A DNA stretch of 64,000 nt from Pseudomonadota bacterium (lineage in GTDB: Bacteria > Desulfobacterota > Binatia > Binatales > Binataceae): positions 62,001 through 126,000 of the forward strand of contig JAJPHI010000009.1 in assembly GCA_021325355.1 (NCBI GenBank). The letters are read 5' to 3'. Below the pieces are notes generated by a model that did no database searches, had not been told where the DNA came from, and worked only from the letters and a program-made list of their open reading frames with translations. Positions 17,764 through 27,245 of this stretch are shown in pieces (the stretch's first letter is position 1; the number at the start of each line of letters is the position of its first letter). Made by a program: the position numbers and the translations under genes.

Positions 17764-18687
17764 CTAGATGAACTGCGGCAGAATCCTGCTGCCGTAAAGC
17801 TCGATCTGCTCCAGCACCTGGTCGGGCGGACAGGAGGGCCGGAGAACGAACTTGGTGCATCCCGCCTCGATAAACTCCGCGATCTTTTGATTACATTCCT
17901 CGGCCGGTCCCACCAGGCATCGCGCCCGGAGCTGCTCCGGCGGTATCGGCAGCGCGCGGAAAAACGGCGCGATCGTGCGCCATCCCGCCTCCGCATCGTC
18001 AGTCACGTGCGTGAGCAGCAGCACCCCGGCCTCGCGCGGACTCACCTTGCGCCCGATTTCTTCGCCGAACCCGAGCAGCTTCGCCATGTCATGCTTGAAC
18101 TCGGCCGGCGTGGTGAGAGCCGGAAACCATCCGTCGCCGAGCCGCGCCACGCGCTTCAAGATGGCGTCGCTCTTGCCGCCAATCCAGATATCGAGCGGCC
18201 CGTCGGCCGGTTTCGGCTCGATCGTCACGTCATCGAACTGGTAAAAGCGTCCGTGATAGCTCACGTGCGATTCGCTCCAGAGCTTGCGCAGGATCTCGAT
18301 GCCTTCGTCGAGGCGCTTGCCCCGCTCGGTCGCCGCGATACCGCTCGCGGCCAAATCGCGCGGATCGCTGCCGCTCCCCACCGCCATGATCATCCGTCCG
18401 CCTGAAAGATAGTCGAGCGAAGCGTAAGTCTTCGCGACATGCACCGGATGGCGCGCCGGCAGCGTCAGCACGCTCGGCCCCATCTTCACCCGCTTCGTCC
18501 GCGCCGCGATCATCGCGAACAGGCAGGTGATATCCAAAGTCGGATTCCGCGTCACGATATGATCCGAAAGCCAGATCGAATCGAGACCCACCGCCTCGGC
18601 CGCTTCCGCATACTGACAGAGTTGTTCCGGCGCCGGCAGCCCATACTGCCATTGGCCGAAACCGATGCCGATCTTGATGCCGCTCAT
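17764..18687 (-). CDS. LLM-class F420-dependent oxidoreductase
   Basis: 307 residues from the ATG at 18687 (MSGIKIGIGFGQW); the frame is open further upstream into the divergent VOC gene, but that part is not conserved-looking. Luciferase-like fold: GLDSIWLSDHIVT, RVKMGPSVLTLPARHPVHVA and GGRMIMAVGSGSDPRDLAA. Third LLM enzyme in the window. Its start is 75 bp from the divergent VOC gene, suggesting a shared regulatory region. Substrate unknown. Confidence 0.86.
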   Translation of the reverse strand: MSGIKIGIGFGQWQYGLPAPEQLCQYAEAAEAVGLDSIWLSDHIVTRNPTLDITCLFAMIAARTKRVKMGPSVLTLPARHPVHVAKTYASLDYLSGGRMIMAVGSGSDPRDLAASGIAATERGKRLDEGIEILRKLWSESHVSYHGRFYQFDDVTIEPKPADGPLDIWIGGKSDAILKRVARLGDGWFPALTTPAEFKHDMAKLLGFGEEIGRKVSPREAGVLLLTHVTDDAEAGWRTIAPFFRALPIPPEQLRARCLVGPAEECNQKIAEFIEAGCTKFVLRPSCPPDQVLEQIELYGSRILPQFI

Positions 18688-18761
18688 CCGTACCTCATCT
18701 TTTGCCGATGCTTTGCGCCGCCCATTCTGCAATAGTCCCGTTATAGCAGGAGGTCTCAACC

Positions 18762-19172
18762 GTGCCACCTGGAATCGATCACGTGATGATCAATTGCCTC
18801 GACTACGCCTCGGCGATCCGCTTTTACGCCTGGCTGCTGCCGGAGATCGGTTATCCGGAATCGATGGCGCTCGCGCAGCCGGGGCCGACCACCGGATGGT
18901 ATGGCGCGGCCGGCAGCGTCTGGGTGTCGCAGGCCGCAGATCTCCAGAGCCCGCCCTTCAGCAAGGAGCGGGTGGGCCTTCGCGAGATCGCCTTCCGCGC
19001 CGAAAGCCGCGCTCAGATCGATCGCCTCGCGGCAGCGATCGCATCCCACGGCGGCCGAATCCTCGACCCGCCCCGCGAGTACGATTACGTCCCCGGCTAC
19101 TATGCGGTCTTTTTTACCGATCCCGACGGCATCAAGCTCGAGCTGATGCATCTTCCGCAGCATCAATCCTGA
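18762..19172 (+). CDS. VOC-family (glyoxalase/dioxygenase-like) protein
   Basis: 136 residues, GTG start 9 bases after AGGAGG. Two paired beta-alpha-beta-beta-beta modules of the vicinal-oxygen-chelate fold: the N-terminal GIDHVMINCLDYASAIRFY (His ligand) and the C-terminal FFTDPDGIKLELMH (Glu ligand near the end). Middle part GLREIAFRAESRAQIDRLA carries the second module's start. Might be a lactoylglutathione-lyase-like enzyme or a binding protein; no diagnostic partner. Confidence 0.83.
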   Translation: MPPGIDHVMINCLDYASAIRFYAWLLPEIGYPESMALAQPGPTTGWYGAAGSVWVSQAADLQSPPFSKERVGLREIAFRAESRAQIDRLAAAIASHGGRILDPPREYDYVPGYYAVFFTDPDGIKLELMHLPQHQS

Positions 19173-19356
19173 GCTCCCGCCGTCTCCGCATCCGCCGCCG
19201 CGCCGGCGGCATGGCCACTCGTGCATCGCGCGCCCTCACCATCTTAGGCGAAGGCGCGCCGTGCGAATTTCCCGCGCGAGGCGTTTGCCAAATCACGGCG
19301 ACTGGGGTTTTAATCGCGCCACCACGATAGCGCCTGCGTGGCGGGAGGTATCAGCT

Positions 19357-19821
19357 ATGAACGGCATCTCTCACGTGGCGATTGGGGTGCGCGATATGGA
19401 GCGCTCACTCAGGTTTTACCGCGATCTGCTCGGACTCGAGGTGCGCTTCGACGGCATGCAACCGATCGGCGGGATGCCCACGTTGTACGCCAGCCCCGAA
19501 AAGGGTCAGCGGCGCGCCGTCCATCTGCACTACGGTACCGGCGAGTCGCGCGGTTTCCTGGTGCTTTCCGAGCGGCCCGGCGGCACGCCCGGCGAGGCTA
19601 TCAAGCTCGACCAGGTCGGCATCTCGCACTTCTCGTGGTGGGTCGACGACCTGCGCGCGCTCCATCAAAAACTCAAGGCCGCGGGCGTCAAAATCCTCGT
19701 GCCACCGGCTGAAGTCGATGCCGGAGGTTATGGCGAGACCGCCGCGCGCAAGTATCTGACCTGCCTGTTCGAAGACCCCGACGGGATTATCCTGCAGGTC
19801 GATCAACGCGTCGCCGGATAA
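19357..19821 (+). CDS. VOC-family protein (second copy)
   Basis: 154 residues from ATG 19357, preceded by GGGAGG; an upstream open extension is rejected. VOC fold with ISHVAIGVRDMERSLRFY at the N-terminus and ISHFSWWVDDLRALHQKL for the second module. The position usually holding the C-terminal metal-ligand Glu (DPDGxxLE) reads DPDGIILQV, i.e. Gln, so metal binding may be altered. Same strand as the previous VOC gene, 184 bp apart, and 78 bp before the CaiB pair, so it might belong to that run. Confidence 0.82.
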   Translation: MNGISHVAIGVRDMERSLRFYRDLLGLEVRFDGMQPIGGMPTLYASPEKGQRRAVHLHYGTGESRGFLVLSERPGGTPGEAIKLDQVGISHFSWWVDDLRALHQKLKAAGVKILVPPAEVDAGGYGETAARKYLTCLFEDPDGIILQVDQRVAG

Positions 19822-19899
19822 GTCCCGCCGCGATCAACGAAACGCCGCGGCCGCGGGCTGCCGGCGCTCCGACGCGCCATCAGAGGGGAAGTTTTGCCG

Positions 19900-21138
19900 A
19901 TGCTTAACCATTGTCGGGTGCTCGATCTGACCAACGAAAGAGGCTTCCTGTGCGGCCAGATTCTCGGCGACCTCGGCGCCGACGTAATTAAGGTCGAGCC
20001 CCCCGGCGGCGCCCCCGGACGCCGCCTGCCGCCCTTCCTCAACGGTCAGCCCGGTCTCGATAACTCCATCTACTGGCTGGCCTTCAATCGCAATAAACGC
20101 TCGCTCACGCTCGACCTCGAGCGCCCCGAAGGACGCGAACTGCTGCAGCGGATGGTCGCGCGCGCCGATTTCCTGCTCGAATCGGAAACGCCCGGCCGCA
20201 TGGCGGAGCTGGGACTCGACTACGCGACCCTGAGCCGCCTCAACCCAGCGCTGGTCTATGTCTCGATCACCCCCTTCGGCCAGGACGGGCCGAAGGCTCA
20301 TTACGCCGACAGCGACCTCATCCTGATGGCGGCGAGCGGCGTGCTGATTCTCTGCGGCGACGAAGATCGCGCGCCTCTGCGGATGAGCGTGCCGCAGGCC
20401 TACCTCCACGCCTCCGCCGACGCCGCCGGCGCCGCGCTCATCGCCTACTACGAACGCCTCGGCTCCGATCGCGGGCAACAGGTGGACGTCGCCGCCCAGG
20501 AGAGTATCACGCTCGCCGGCCAGTCGACCGCCCTGACGGCGCTTATCGACGGCGAAGAGACGCGGCGCATGTCGGGTGGCGCCAAGCTCGGCGCGCTGCG
20601 CGTGCCGCTGGTGTGGAAGTGCCGCGACGGACTGGTCACCGCAGTTTTTCTTTTCGGCAGCGCGCTCGGCCCCTTCTCGAAGAAACTCGTGGATTACATC
20701 CATAGCCAGGGCGGCTGTGACGACGCGATGAAGAACACCGACTGGGTCGGCTACGGCGCCAGGCTGCTCTCGGGCGAACTGCCGCTCGCCGATTACGAGC
20801 AGAAGCAGAAGGTAATCGCGAACTTTCTCGCGGCGCGCACCAAAAGCGAGCTGTTTAACCTCGCTCAGCAGCACGGCCTGCTGATCGCCCCGCTCTCGAC
20901 GGTCGAGGACCTGCTGGCCAACCCGCAATTCAAGGCGCGCAACTACTGGCAGCCGATGACCCATCCCGACGGCGGACCTGCGCTGACCTATCCCGGACCG
21001 TTCGCGCGTCTCAGCCAAACGCCGATCCAGTATCGGCGCCGGCCGCCGCGCGTCGGCGAGCACAACCGCGAGATCTTCGCGGAACTCGGACTCGGCGACG
21101 ACGCGCTCATCGAACTCGGGCACAAGGGGATTATCTGA
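19900..21138 (+). CDS. CaiB/BaiF family CoA-transferase (first of a pair)
   Basis: About 412 residues; ATG 19900 chosen, though a TTG at 19894 sits at better spacing from GAGGGG. Class III CoA-transferase that moves CoA between carboxylic acids. Motifs: VLDLTNERGFLCGQILGDLG, DVIKVEPPGG, NRNKRSLTLDLERPEGREL and ITPFGQDGPKAHYADSDLIL; the Asp in the last motif fits the acyl-carrying Asp of the family. Its TGA overlaps the ATG of the second transferase by one base. Such tight pairs often form heteromeric enzymes (as in BbsE/BbsF), which is my inference here. Confidence 0.88.
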   Translation: MLNHCRVLDLTNERGFLCGQILGDLGADVIKVEPPGGAPGRRLPPFLNGQPGLDNSIYWLAFNRNKRSLTLDLERPEGRELLQRMVARADFLLESETPGRMAELGLDYATLSRLNPALVYVSITPFGQDGPKAHYADSDLILMAASGVLILCGDEDRAPLRMSVPQAYLHASADAAGAALIAYYERLGSDRGQQVDVAAQESITLAGQSTALTALIDGEETRRMSGGAKLGALRVPLVWKCRDGLVTAVFLFGSALGPFSKKLVDYIHSQGGCDDAMKNTDWVGYGARLLSGELPLADYEQKQKVIANFLAARTKSELFNLAQQHGLLIAPLSTVEDLLANPQFKARNYWQPMTHPDGGPALTYPGPFARLSQTPIQYRRRPPRVGEHNREIFAELGLGDDALIELGHKGII

Positions 21139-22355
21139 TGGCAACCGGTAAACCGCTGGCCGACGTCAAAGTGCTGGACTTCTTCTGGGTGCTTGCCGGT
21201 CCGGGCGTGACCCGTTCCCTCGCCGACTACGGCGCCACGGTCATCCGCGTCGAAGCCGCCGTGCGCACCGATCCTGCGCGCACCGTCGGACCGTTCAAGG
21301 GCGGACGCTCAGGACCCGAAACCTCGGGCCTCTGGTGGAACAACAACGCCGGTAAGTATGGCCTCACACTCGACCTCACCAAACCGGGCGCCAAAGCCAT
21401 CGTTCGCGACCTCGTCCGCTGGGCCGACGTGGTGACCGAATCATTCTCGCCCAAGGCGATGCGCGCGTGGGGCTTCGATTACGAATCGCTCCGCAAAATC
21501 AAGCCCGACCTCATCATGATGAGTAGTTGTCTTCTGGGACAGACCGGACCGCTGGCGAATTTCGCCGGCTTCGGCAATCTCGCCGCGGCCTTGTGCGGTT
21601 TCTACAACTTCGTCGGATGGCCCGATCGCCAGCCCTCCGGTCCCTTCAGCGCCTATACCGACTACATCGCGCCGCGCTTCGGACTCGCGGCCCTGATGGC
21701 GGCGCTGATCCATCGCAAACGCACCGGCGAGGGTCAGTATATCGATCAGGCGCAGGCCGAATCGGCGCTCCAGTTCCTGGCCATGCCGATTCTCGACACC
21801 GCCGCCACCGGCAAGCATTACTCGCCCGTCGGCAACTTTGACGTAAATTATGCGCCGCACGGCCTTTATCCGGCGGCCGGCGACGATCGCTGGATCGCGA
21901 TTGCCTGCCGTACCGAGGAACATTGGCAGGCGCTGACCGATCTGATGCAGCGCCCGGAGCTCCGGCGCGATGAGCGTTTCGCGGGCCTCGCCCAGCGCCA
22001 GAATAATCGCGACGAACTGGATCGGCTGATCGCCGAGTGGACCGTGCGGTTCGATCCGATCGCGACCGCCGACCGCCTGCAGGCGCGCGGCGTACCCGCC
22101 CACGTCGTTGCCACCTCCGCCGACATGGTCGCCGATCCTCAGCTCCGCCATCGCCAGCACTTCGTCGAGGTCGAGCACGGCACGCTCGGCCGCACCTGGA
22201 TCGAGAATTCCCGCTTCAAACTGTTACGCACGCCGGCCCGCCTCGAGCGCAGCGCGCCGGCCTTCGGCGAGCATAACCAGTTGGTGCTCGAAGAGATCCT
22301 CGGCTACAGCGAGGAGCGCATCGCCGATCTCGTGGCGGAGGGCGCGCTCGGCTGA
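21138..22355 (+). CDS. CaiB/BaiF family CoA-transferase (second of a pair)
   Basis: 405 residues. Same superfamily: VKVLDFFWVLAGPGVTRSLADYG, TVIRVEAAVRTDPAR, KYGLTLDLTKPGAKAIVRDL, and C-terminal RGVPAHVVATSADMVADPQL. In the usual nucleophile region the sequence is AGFGNLAAALCGFYN, lacking the GFD aspartate that many members show, whereas the first transferase has an Asp there. This asymmetry supports a catalytic/non-catalytic pair. GWPDRQPSGPFSAYTDYIAP is a subgroup motif I associate with hydrocarbon/aromatic-acid CoA-transferases. Confidence 0.88.
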   Translation: MATGKPLADVKVLDFFWVLAGPGVTRSLADYGATVIRVEAAVRTDPARTVGPFKGGRSGPETSGLWWNNNAGKYGLTLDLTKPGAKAIVRDLVRWADVVTESFSPKAMRAWGFDYESLRKIKPDLIMMSSCLLGQTGPLANFAGFGNLAAALCGFYNFVGWPDRQPSGPFSAYTDYIAPRFGLAALMAALIHRKRTGEGQYIDQAQAESALQFLAMPILDTAATGKHYSPVGNFDVNYAPHGLYPAAGDDRWIAIACRTEEHWQALTDLMQRPELRRDERFAGLAQRQNNRDELDRLIAEWTVRFDPIATADRLQARGVPAHVVATSADMVADPQLRHRQHFVEVEHGTLGRTWIENSRFKLLRTPARLERSAPAFGEHNQLVLEEILGYSEERIADLVAEGALG

Positions 22356-22504
22356 GCGTCGCGCCGCCCAACCGACTGAGGCGCCGCTAACGAACCGTCG
22401 GCGCGGCCCCGCGCCGCCCCGGCGGTTCCGCTGCGCGCTTCATCGCGCCTGCCCGCCATTTCCTCGATTGCTTACCGCGCACGTTTTGGCGAGAGTGACT
22501 GTCA

Positions 22505-23806
22505 ATGTCGTTATTGCCGGCTCGCGACAGTCCTGGGGCCCTGCCGGCTGCCGCCGCGCAGCCGTCGCCGCGTTATCTGTGGCTGCTGCTGGCGATGCTC
22601 CTGCCGGCGACCATTTTCGAAGGCTATGACATCACCATCTTTCACCTGTGCACCCCGGATATCGCCCGCAGCTTCCATCTGAGCGATGCGCTGGTAGGAA
22701 CGATCGCCGCCATCGTGCGCGCGGGCGGCCTGATGTCGTTCTTCGTCGTCACCCTGGCCGATACCTGGGGGCGCAAACGGGTGCTGGCCAACACGGTTCT
22801 CGCCTATGCGCTGCTGACGCTGCTGACGGGACTCTCGCGCGGGGTCTTGAGCTTCGTGATTTGTCAAACGACCGCGCAGGTGTTTCTCGCCGCGGAGTTC
22901 GGGCTCGCCGTTACGGTTATCACCGAGGAGTTTCCCGATGCGGCGCGCGGCCGCGCCGTCTCGCTGCTGCTGACCTCGGCCTTTATCGGCGTCGGCACCG
23001 CAGGGCTGCTTTACGGGCCGATGGCGGCGACGCGCTTCGGCTGGCGCGCAATGTATCTGCTGGGCGTGCTGCCGCTGGTCCTGATCGCGATTATCCGCCG
23101 CCGGATGCGCGAGACCGAGCGTTTCACCGCAGCCTCCGCCAGGCGCGGGGCGCCACGTCGATCCATCTTCGCCCCGATCAGCCGCTGCCTCGCCGCGTTT
23201 GCCACGCTCGGCGATACGCGCGTGTTCTTCGTCGCGCTGCTGTGTAACTGCGCCGGCCTCGCCGGCGGCACGATCATTTCCTTCTTCAGCCTCTATGCCG
23301 AACGCGAGCGCGGATGGACCTCCGGGCAGGTCGGTCTCGCCTTCGTCATTGCCTACGTCGCCGGCAGTTGCGGCACCTTGATCAGCGGCTGGCTGCTCGA
23401 TCGTTTAGGGCGCCGACCCACCGCCACCCTGTTTTTTCTCGCCGCGAGCGTCAGTGCGGCCCTCCTGTTCCGCAGTCGGAGCCATCCTGCCGTATTCGCC
23501 GCCCTGGCCGCGGCGATGCTCAGCTACCAAGCGGCGCGTACCGCCACCTGCGCCCTCGCCGGTGAGATTTTCCCCACCAATTCACGGGCCACCGGTTTCA
23601 ATCTCACGGTGCAGGTGATCGGCCAGTTCGGATGGCTGCTGGCGCCGCTCGCCGTGGGCCTCCTCTCGGTGCCGCTTGGCGGCCTCGACCGCGCGGCCGC
23701 CCTATGCGCCGCCGGGCCCCTGGTCGGCGCGCTCCTCGCCGCCACGATGGTGCCGGAGACCGCCGGCCGCACGCTCGAAGAGCTGGCGCCCGATATGCCA
23801 TCGTAG
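22505..23806 (+). CDS. MFS transporter (aromatic-acid/organic-acid type)
   Basis: 433 residues with 12 predicted transmembrane helices. The N-terminal half has the loop 2-3 motif DTWGRKRVL, and the second half repeats it as DRLGRRPTATL after GTLISGWLL. FEGYDITIFHLCTPDI near residue 40 is characteristic of the AAHS-like (aromatic acid:H+ symporter) and sugar-porter-related groups, where an Asp in helix 1 is needed for proton-coupled uptake. Neighbouring CoA-transferases and MaoC hydratase suggest an organic-acid substrate. Confidence 0.88.
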   Translation: MSLLPARDSPGALPAAAAQPSPRYLWLLLAMLLPATIFEGYDITIFHLCTPDIARSFHLSDALVGTIAAIVRAGGLMSFFVVTLADTWGRKRVLANTVLAYALLTLLTGLSRGVLSFVICQTTAQVFLAAEFGLAVTVITEEFPDAARGRAVSLLLTSAFIGVGTAGLLYGPMAATRFGWRAMYLLGVLPLVLIAIIRRRMRETERFTAASARRGAPRRSIFAPISRCLAAFATLGDTRVFFVALLCNCAGLAGGTIISFFSLYAERERGWTSGQVGLAFVIAYVAGSCGTLISGWLLDRLGRRPTATLFFLAASVSAALLFRSRSHPAVFAALAAAMLSYQAARTATCALAGEIFPTNSRATGFNLTVQVIGQFGWLLAPLAVGLLSVPLGGLDRAAALCAAGPLVGALLAATMVPETAGRTLEELAPDMPS

Positions 23807-23880
23807 ACGCGGAGCGCGCGCGGCTCGCAACCGCCCCGCCTATCTGTTACGGATTAGCCGCTTAGCCGGGAGGGAAGCTT

Positions 23881-24333
23881 ATGGGAGGCAAGTACTTTGA
23901 AGAGCTGCACGTCGGCGACGTGTTTCATCATCAGCCGGGGCGCACGGTAACCGAAACCGATAATCTGCTGTTCTCCGCCCTGACACTCAATCCGCAACCG
24001 CTGCATCTGGACGCGGAATTCTCGAAGAACACCGAGTTCGGCCAGCGCCTGGTCAACAGTATTTTCACGCTGGGCCTCGTGGTCGGTCTCTCGGTCGGCG
24101 ATACCACGCTCGGCACCACCGTCGGCAACCTCGGTTTCGACCGCACCGAGTTTCCCAAGCCGGTCTTCATCGGCGACACCATCACCGCGCAGACTGAAGT
24201 GATCGAGGTCCGCGAAAGCAAGTCGCGCCCGCAGTGGGGCATCGTCATTTTCGAACATCGCGGCGTCAATCAGCGCGGCGAGATCGTGGTCAAGGCGCGG
24301 CGGTCGGCCATGATGCGACGCAAGCCGGCCTGA
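23881..24333 (+). CDS. MaoC-family (hot-dog fold) dehydratase
   Basis: 150 residues. R-hydratase-like hot-dog domain: FEELHVGDVFHHQPGRTVTE, then TDNLLFSALTLNPQPLHLD with the catalytic Asp/His region, and EFGQRLVNSIFTLGLVVGL. These enzymes hydrate enoyl-CoA double bonds. Good spacing from an upstream GGGAGG. Lies between the MFS transporter and the ABC-2 permease on the same strand, and resembles the MaoC at 57.5-58.0 kb. Confidence 0.88.
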   Translation: MGGKYFEELHVGDVFHHQPGRTVTETDNLLFSALTLNPQPLHLDAEFSKNTEFGQRLVNSIFTLGLVVGLSVGDTTLGTTVGNLGFDRTEFPKPVFIGDTITAQTEVIEVRESKSRPQWGIVIFEHRGVNQRGEIVVKARRSAMMRRKPA

Positions 24334-24344
24334 CACGGCCCCCG

Positions 24345-25463
24345 ATGAAGAAGACCTGGGCGGTGATGCGCCGGGATCTGCTGAAGCTCAGCCGCAACCC
24401 GCTGACCATCCTGACCGCGATCATGCTGCCGATCATCTATCTGGTGATTTTCGGCAATTCATTCCAGGGCGTCCTAAAGCATCTGCCAATCGTCGTCGTC
24501 AGCCAGGACAACGGGCCGTTCGCCGTGCGCGTGATGGAACAGGTGCAGGCGCTCGCCGCCGGTCCCAAAACCATCACCGTGACCTATGCGGCTGATCCTG
24601 CCACGGCCATCGCCGAGGTGCGCAACGGCCGCTTCAAGGCCGCGCTCATCATTCCGCCGCGCTTCAGCCGCGAGATCACCGCCGGCCGCATCGGCGAGCT
24701 CGGCCTCTTCATGGACAACGTCGATTCCATCAGCGCGGCCACGCTCGAAGGACTTATCGCGCAGGCCGTCGCCGTGCTGCGCGTCGGTTTCGTCACCGCC
24801 CGCGAACCGAAGCTCGACCAGATTTTCCTGCGGCCGAGCAATCTGTTCGCGACCGTCGATTACGACCGCTCGCTCATCCCCGGCGTGATCGTCATGGCGC
24901 TCTTCATGGGTTCACTGACGTCGGGCGTCTTCAACTGGGTGATGGATCGCTTCCTGGGCGTGACCGAAAGCTACCTGGTGACGCCGCTCTCGCGATGGAA
25001 TCTGGCTGGCGGTGTACTCGCTTCGAGCGTGCTGGTCACCAGTCTCGCGGCGATCATCGTGCTGGTCATCGGTCTGCTCATCACTGGCGGCGGAATTACC
25101 GGCGGACCGCTCGCGATGCTGATGCTGGTCGGCGTCATCATCGTGGGCGCCACCGGCATCCTCGCGATGACTTTTGCCCTGATGGCGCGGGCGACCAATC
25201 CGCGCATCGTCGGAGTTTCGGCGGGCTTTCTCAATGTCATTCTTTTTTTTCCCAGCGGGGCGGTCTATCCGGTCGAGAGTTTTCCGCCGTGGCTGCGCGC
25301 CTTCGCCCGCTATAATCCCGAAACCCACGCCGTGGCCGCGCTCAAGTCGATCCTCTTCAAAGGCGCCAACTTCGCCGCCGTCTCGAGCGATCTCGCGTTC
25401 CTGCTGATTTTCACCGCCCTGATGCTCACGCTCGCCAGTCGAACGGTGAAGCGCACGCTCTAG
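24345..25463 (+). CDS. ABC-2 type transporter permease
   Basis: 372 residues from ATG 24345 (MKKTWAVMRRDLLKLSRN); the longer frame to 24234 is the MaoC shadow. One N-terminal transmembrane helix, a large extracytoplasmic domain (residues ~50-180) and about five C-terminal helices, the typical ABC-2 (DrrB/YhhJ-like) layout, with the C-terminal LVTPLSRWNLAGGVLASS and FFPSGAVYPVESFPPWLR (YxxE-type exporter motif). No ATPase gene adjoins it here, so its partner must be elsewhere. It overlaps the convergent histidine kinase by 4 bases. Confidence 0.86.
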   Translation: MKKTWAVMRRDLLKLSRNPLTILTAIMLPIIYLVIFGNSFQGVLKHLPIVVVSQDNGPFAVRVMEQVQALAAGPKTITVTYAADPATAIAEVRNGRFKAALIIPPRFSREITAGRIGELGLFMDNVDSISAATLEGLIAQAVAVLRVGFVTAREPKLDQIFLRPSNLFATVDYDRSLIPGVIVMALFMGSLTSGVFNWVMDRFLGVTESYLVTPLSRWNLAGGVLASSVLVTSLAAIIVLVIGLLITGGGITGGPLAMLMLVGVIIVGATGILAMTFALMARATNPRIVGVSAGFLNVILFFPSGAVYPVESFPPWLRAFARYNPETHAVAALKSILFKGANFAAVSSDLAFLLIFTALMLTLASRTVKRTL

Positions 25464-27217
25464 ACCGAACCTGGTTCAGTCCGCCCCGGATGTGGCGAGT
25501 CCGGCCCTTCGCCGGGGCTTGTGGCTCGCGCCATCGCCTCATACAGCGTGCGCTTGCTGATCGGTTTGCTGACATGCACATCGCATCCGGCAGCCAGACA
25601 TTCGGCGACATCCTCATGCAGCGCCGAGGCGGTCAGCGCGATGATCGGCGTCGGCGCCAGTCGCGCGCGCGTTTCCCATTCGCGGATGGCGCGCGTCGCC
25701 GCAATTCCGTCCATCACCGGCATCCGCATATCCATCAGGATCACGTCGAAGTGACTCAACCGCGCCATCGCCACCGCCTCGCTACCGTTCTCGGCTTCGG
25801 TGATCGAGAAAGGAAAGCGCTTCAGCAGCGCTTTTAGGAGAAAGCGGTTGTCCACCGAATCATCCACCACCAGCACCGATAAGGGTCGGCCGGCGGCGAG
25901 CGCCGCTTCCGCCACGGCGGCGGCATCGAGCGGCGTCGGCTGAGGCGTCGCCGCCGTGGATGGCGCCGGCAACGTGGCTTCCGATCGCTGCTCGACCGAC
26001 GGCAGCCGCACGGAGAAATGAAACGTGCTGCCGACGCCGACCTGGCTCTCGACCCATACCCGTCCGCCCATCAGCTCGACCAGGCGCGTGACGATAGCGA
26101 GACCGAGACCGCTCCCACCGTAGCGCCGCGCGGTGGACGAATCGGCCTGGGTGAAGCTGCGAAACACGTCTTCAAGCCGGTCGGCAGGAATCCCGATGCC
26201 GGTATCGCGAACGGCGAAGTGCAGCAGGTCGCCCTCGTGCGGCAGGACCTGTACCGTCACCTCGCCCCGCTCAGTGAACTTGATCGCGTTGCCGACCAGG
26301 TTGATCAAGATCTGCCGCAGCCGTAGCGCGTCGCCGATGCGTTCGGCGGCGACCTCCGGGGCCACCGCGGCGCCGAGGCGCAGCCCTTTTTCCGCCGCGC
26401 GCAGGCCGAGCGTCTCCACCACGCTGTCAACCACCTTGACGAGATCGAACTCGGCGCTCTCCAGATCAAGCAGGCCGCGTTCGATTCGCGCCAAATCGAG
26501 CGCGTCGTTGATTAGCGCCAGCAGCGCCGCGCCGTTACTCCGCATCAGGCCCACGTAGCGCCGCTGCTCGCTATTCAAAGGCGTTTCGGCCAGCAGCTCG
26601 ACCATCCCCATGATCGCATTCATCGGCGTGCGGATTTCGTGCGACATGCTCGAAAGGAACTCCGACTTGGCCCGCGAGGCGGCCTCTGCCGCGTCACGCG
26701 CCGCCGTCAGCTCGGCCTCGATCCGCCGCATCTCCGCGATATCGCGCGCGACTGTCATCGTGCACGGCTCACCGTTAAGCCGGATATTGCTCGCGGAAAT
26801 CAGGCACGGCCGCTCGCTGCCATCCCGCAGCCGCATCGTCATCGGCAGGTTGCGCAGCTCGCCATGCACCTGCATCAGACGAAAGCAGCGCTCCTGCTCG
26901 GTCGGATTACACCAGAGGCCGAGTTCGACCGGAGTGCGGCCGCGCGCCTCCTCGAGGGTGAAGCCCGTGGCGCGCTCGAACTCGCGATTCACCAGCACGA
27001 TCCGCCAGTTCGACAGCAACGTGATGCAGATCGGGTCGGGACTGGCGTCGAAGATTTCCCGATACTCGTCCCCGCTCTGCAGCGCCGGCGGCAACGGCGG
27101 GACCGCGGTCGAATTCGCAAACACCCGCGAATTTGCGACGCGCTCCGTCGCGGATTCGATTCCTCTGACCGAATCCGGTACATGCCGTCGCCCGCGTGAA
27201 TCAGTCTCACGACGCAT
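25460..27217 (-). CDS. Hybrid sensor histidine kinase (PAS-HisKA-HATPase-REC)
   Basis: 585 residues, soluble. A PAS sensor spans residues ~50-165 (FDASPDPICITLLSNWRIVLVN). The dimerisation/phospho-His motif FLSSMSHEIRTPMNAIMGM has His193. ATP-binding boxes follow (LINLVGNAIKFTERG, VRDTGIGIP, GGSGLGLAIV). A C-terminal receiver begins VLVVDDSVDNR, with phospho-acceptor Asp in VILMDMRMPVMDG and Lys in VSKPIS. No transmembrane helix, so it senses a cytoplasmic signal. Starts 29 bp downstream of moaA on the same strand, so it may be co-transcribed with it. Output partner is not apparent in the window. Confidence 0.93.
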   Translation of the reverse strand: MRRETDSRGRRHVPDSVRGIESATERVANSRVFANSTAVPPLPPALQSGDEYREIFDASPDPICITLLSNWRIVLVNREFERATGFTLEEARGRTPVELGLWCNPTEQERCFRLMQVHGELRNLPMTMRLRDGSERPCLISASNIRLNGEPCTMTVARDIAEMRRIEAELTAARDAAEAASRAKSEFLSSMSHEIRTPMNAIMGMVELLAETPLNSEQRRYVGLMRSNGAALLALINDALDLARIERGLLDLESAEFDLVKVVDSVVETLGLRAAEKGLRLGAAVAPEVAAERIGDALRLRQILINLVGNAIKFTERGEVTVQVLPHEGDLLHFAVRDTGIGIPADRLEDVFRSFTQADSSTARRYGGSGLGLAIVTRLVELMGGRVWVESQVGVGSTFHFSVRLPSVEQRSEATLPAPSTAATPQPTPLDAAAVAEAALAAGRPLSVLVVDDSVDNRFLLKALLKRFPFSITEAENGSEAVAMARLSHFDVILMDMRMPVMDGIAATRAIREWETRARLAPTPIIALTASALHEDVAECLAAGCDVHVSKPISKRTLYEAMARATSPGEGPDSPHPGRTEPGSV

Positions 27218-27245
27218 AAGCCATTATCAGCAATTTGTGAGCCGC

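Noticed and set aside
19834-21144. Minus-strand 436-residue frame opposite the first CaiB gene
   Set aside because: The plus strand encodes a clear CaiB/BaiF protein; the opposite frame is a high-GC shadow.
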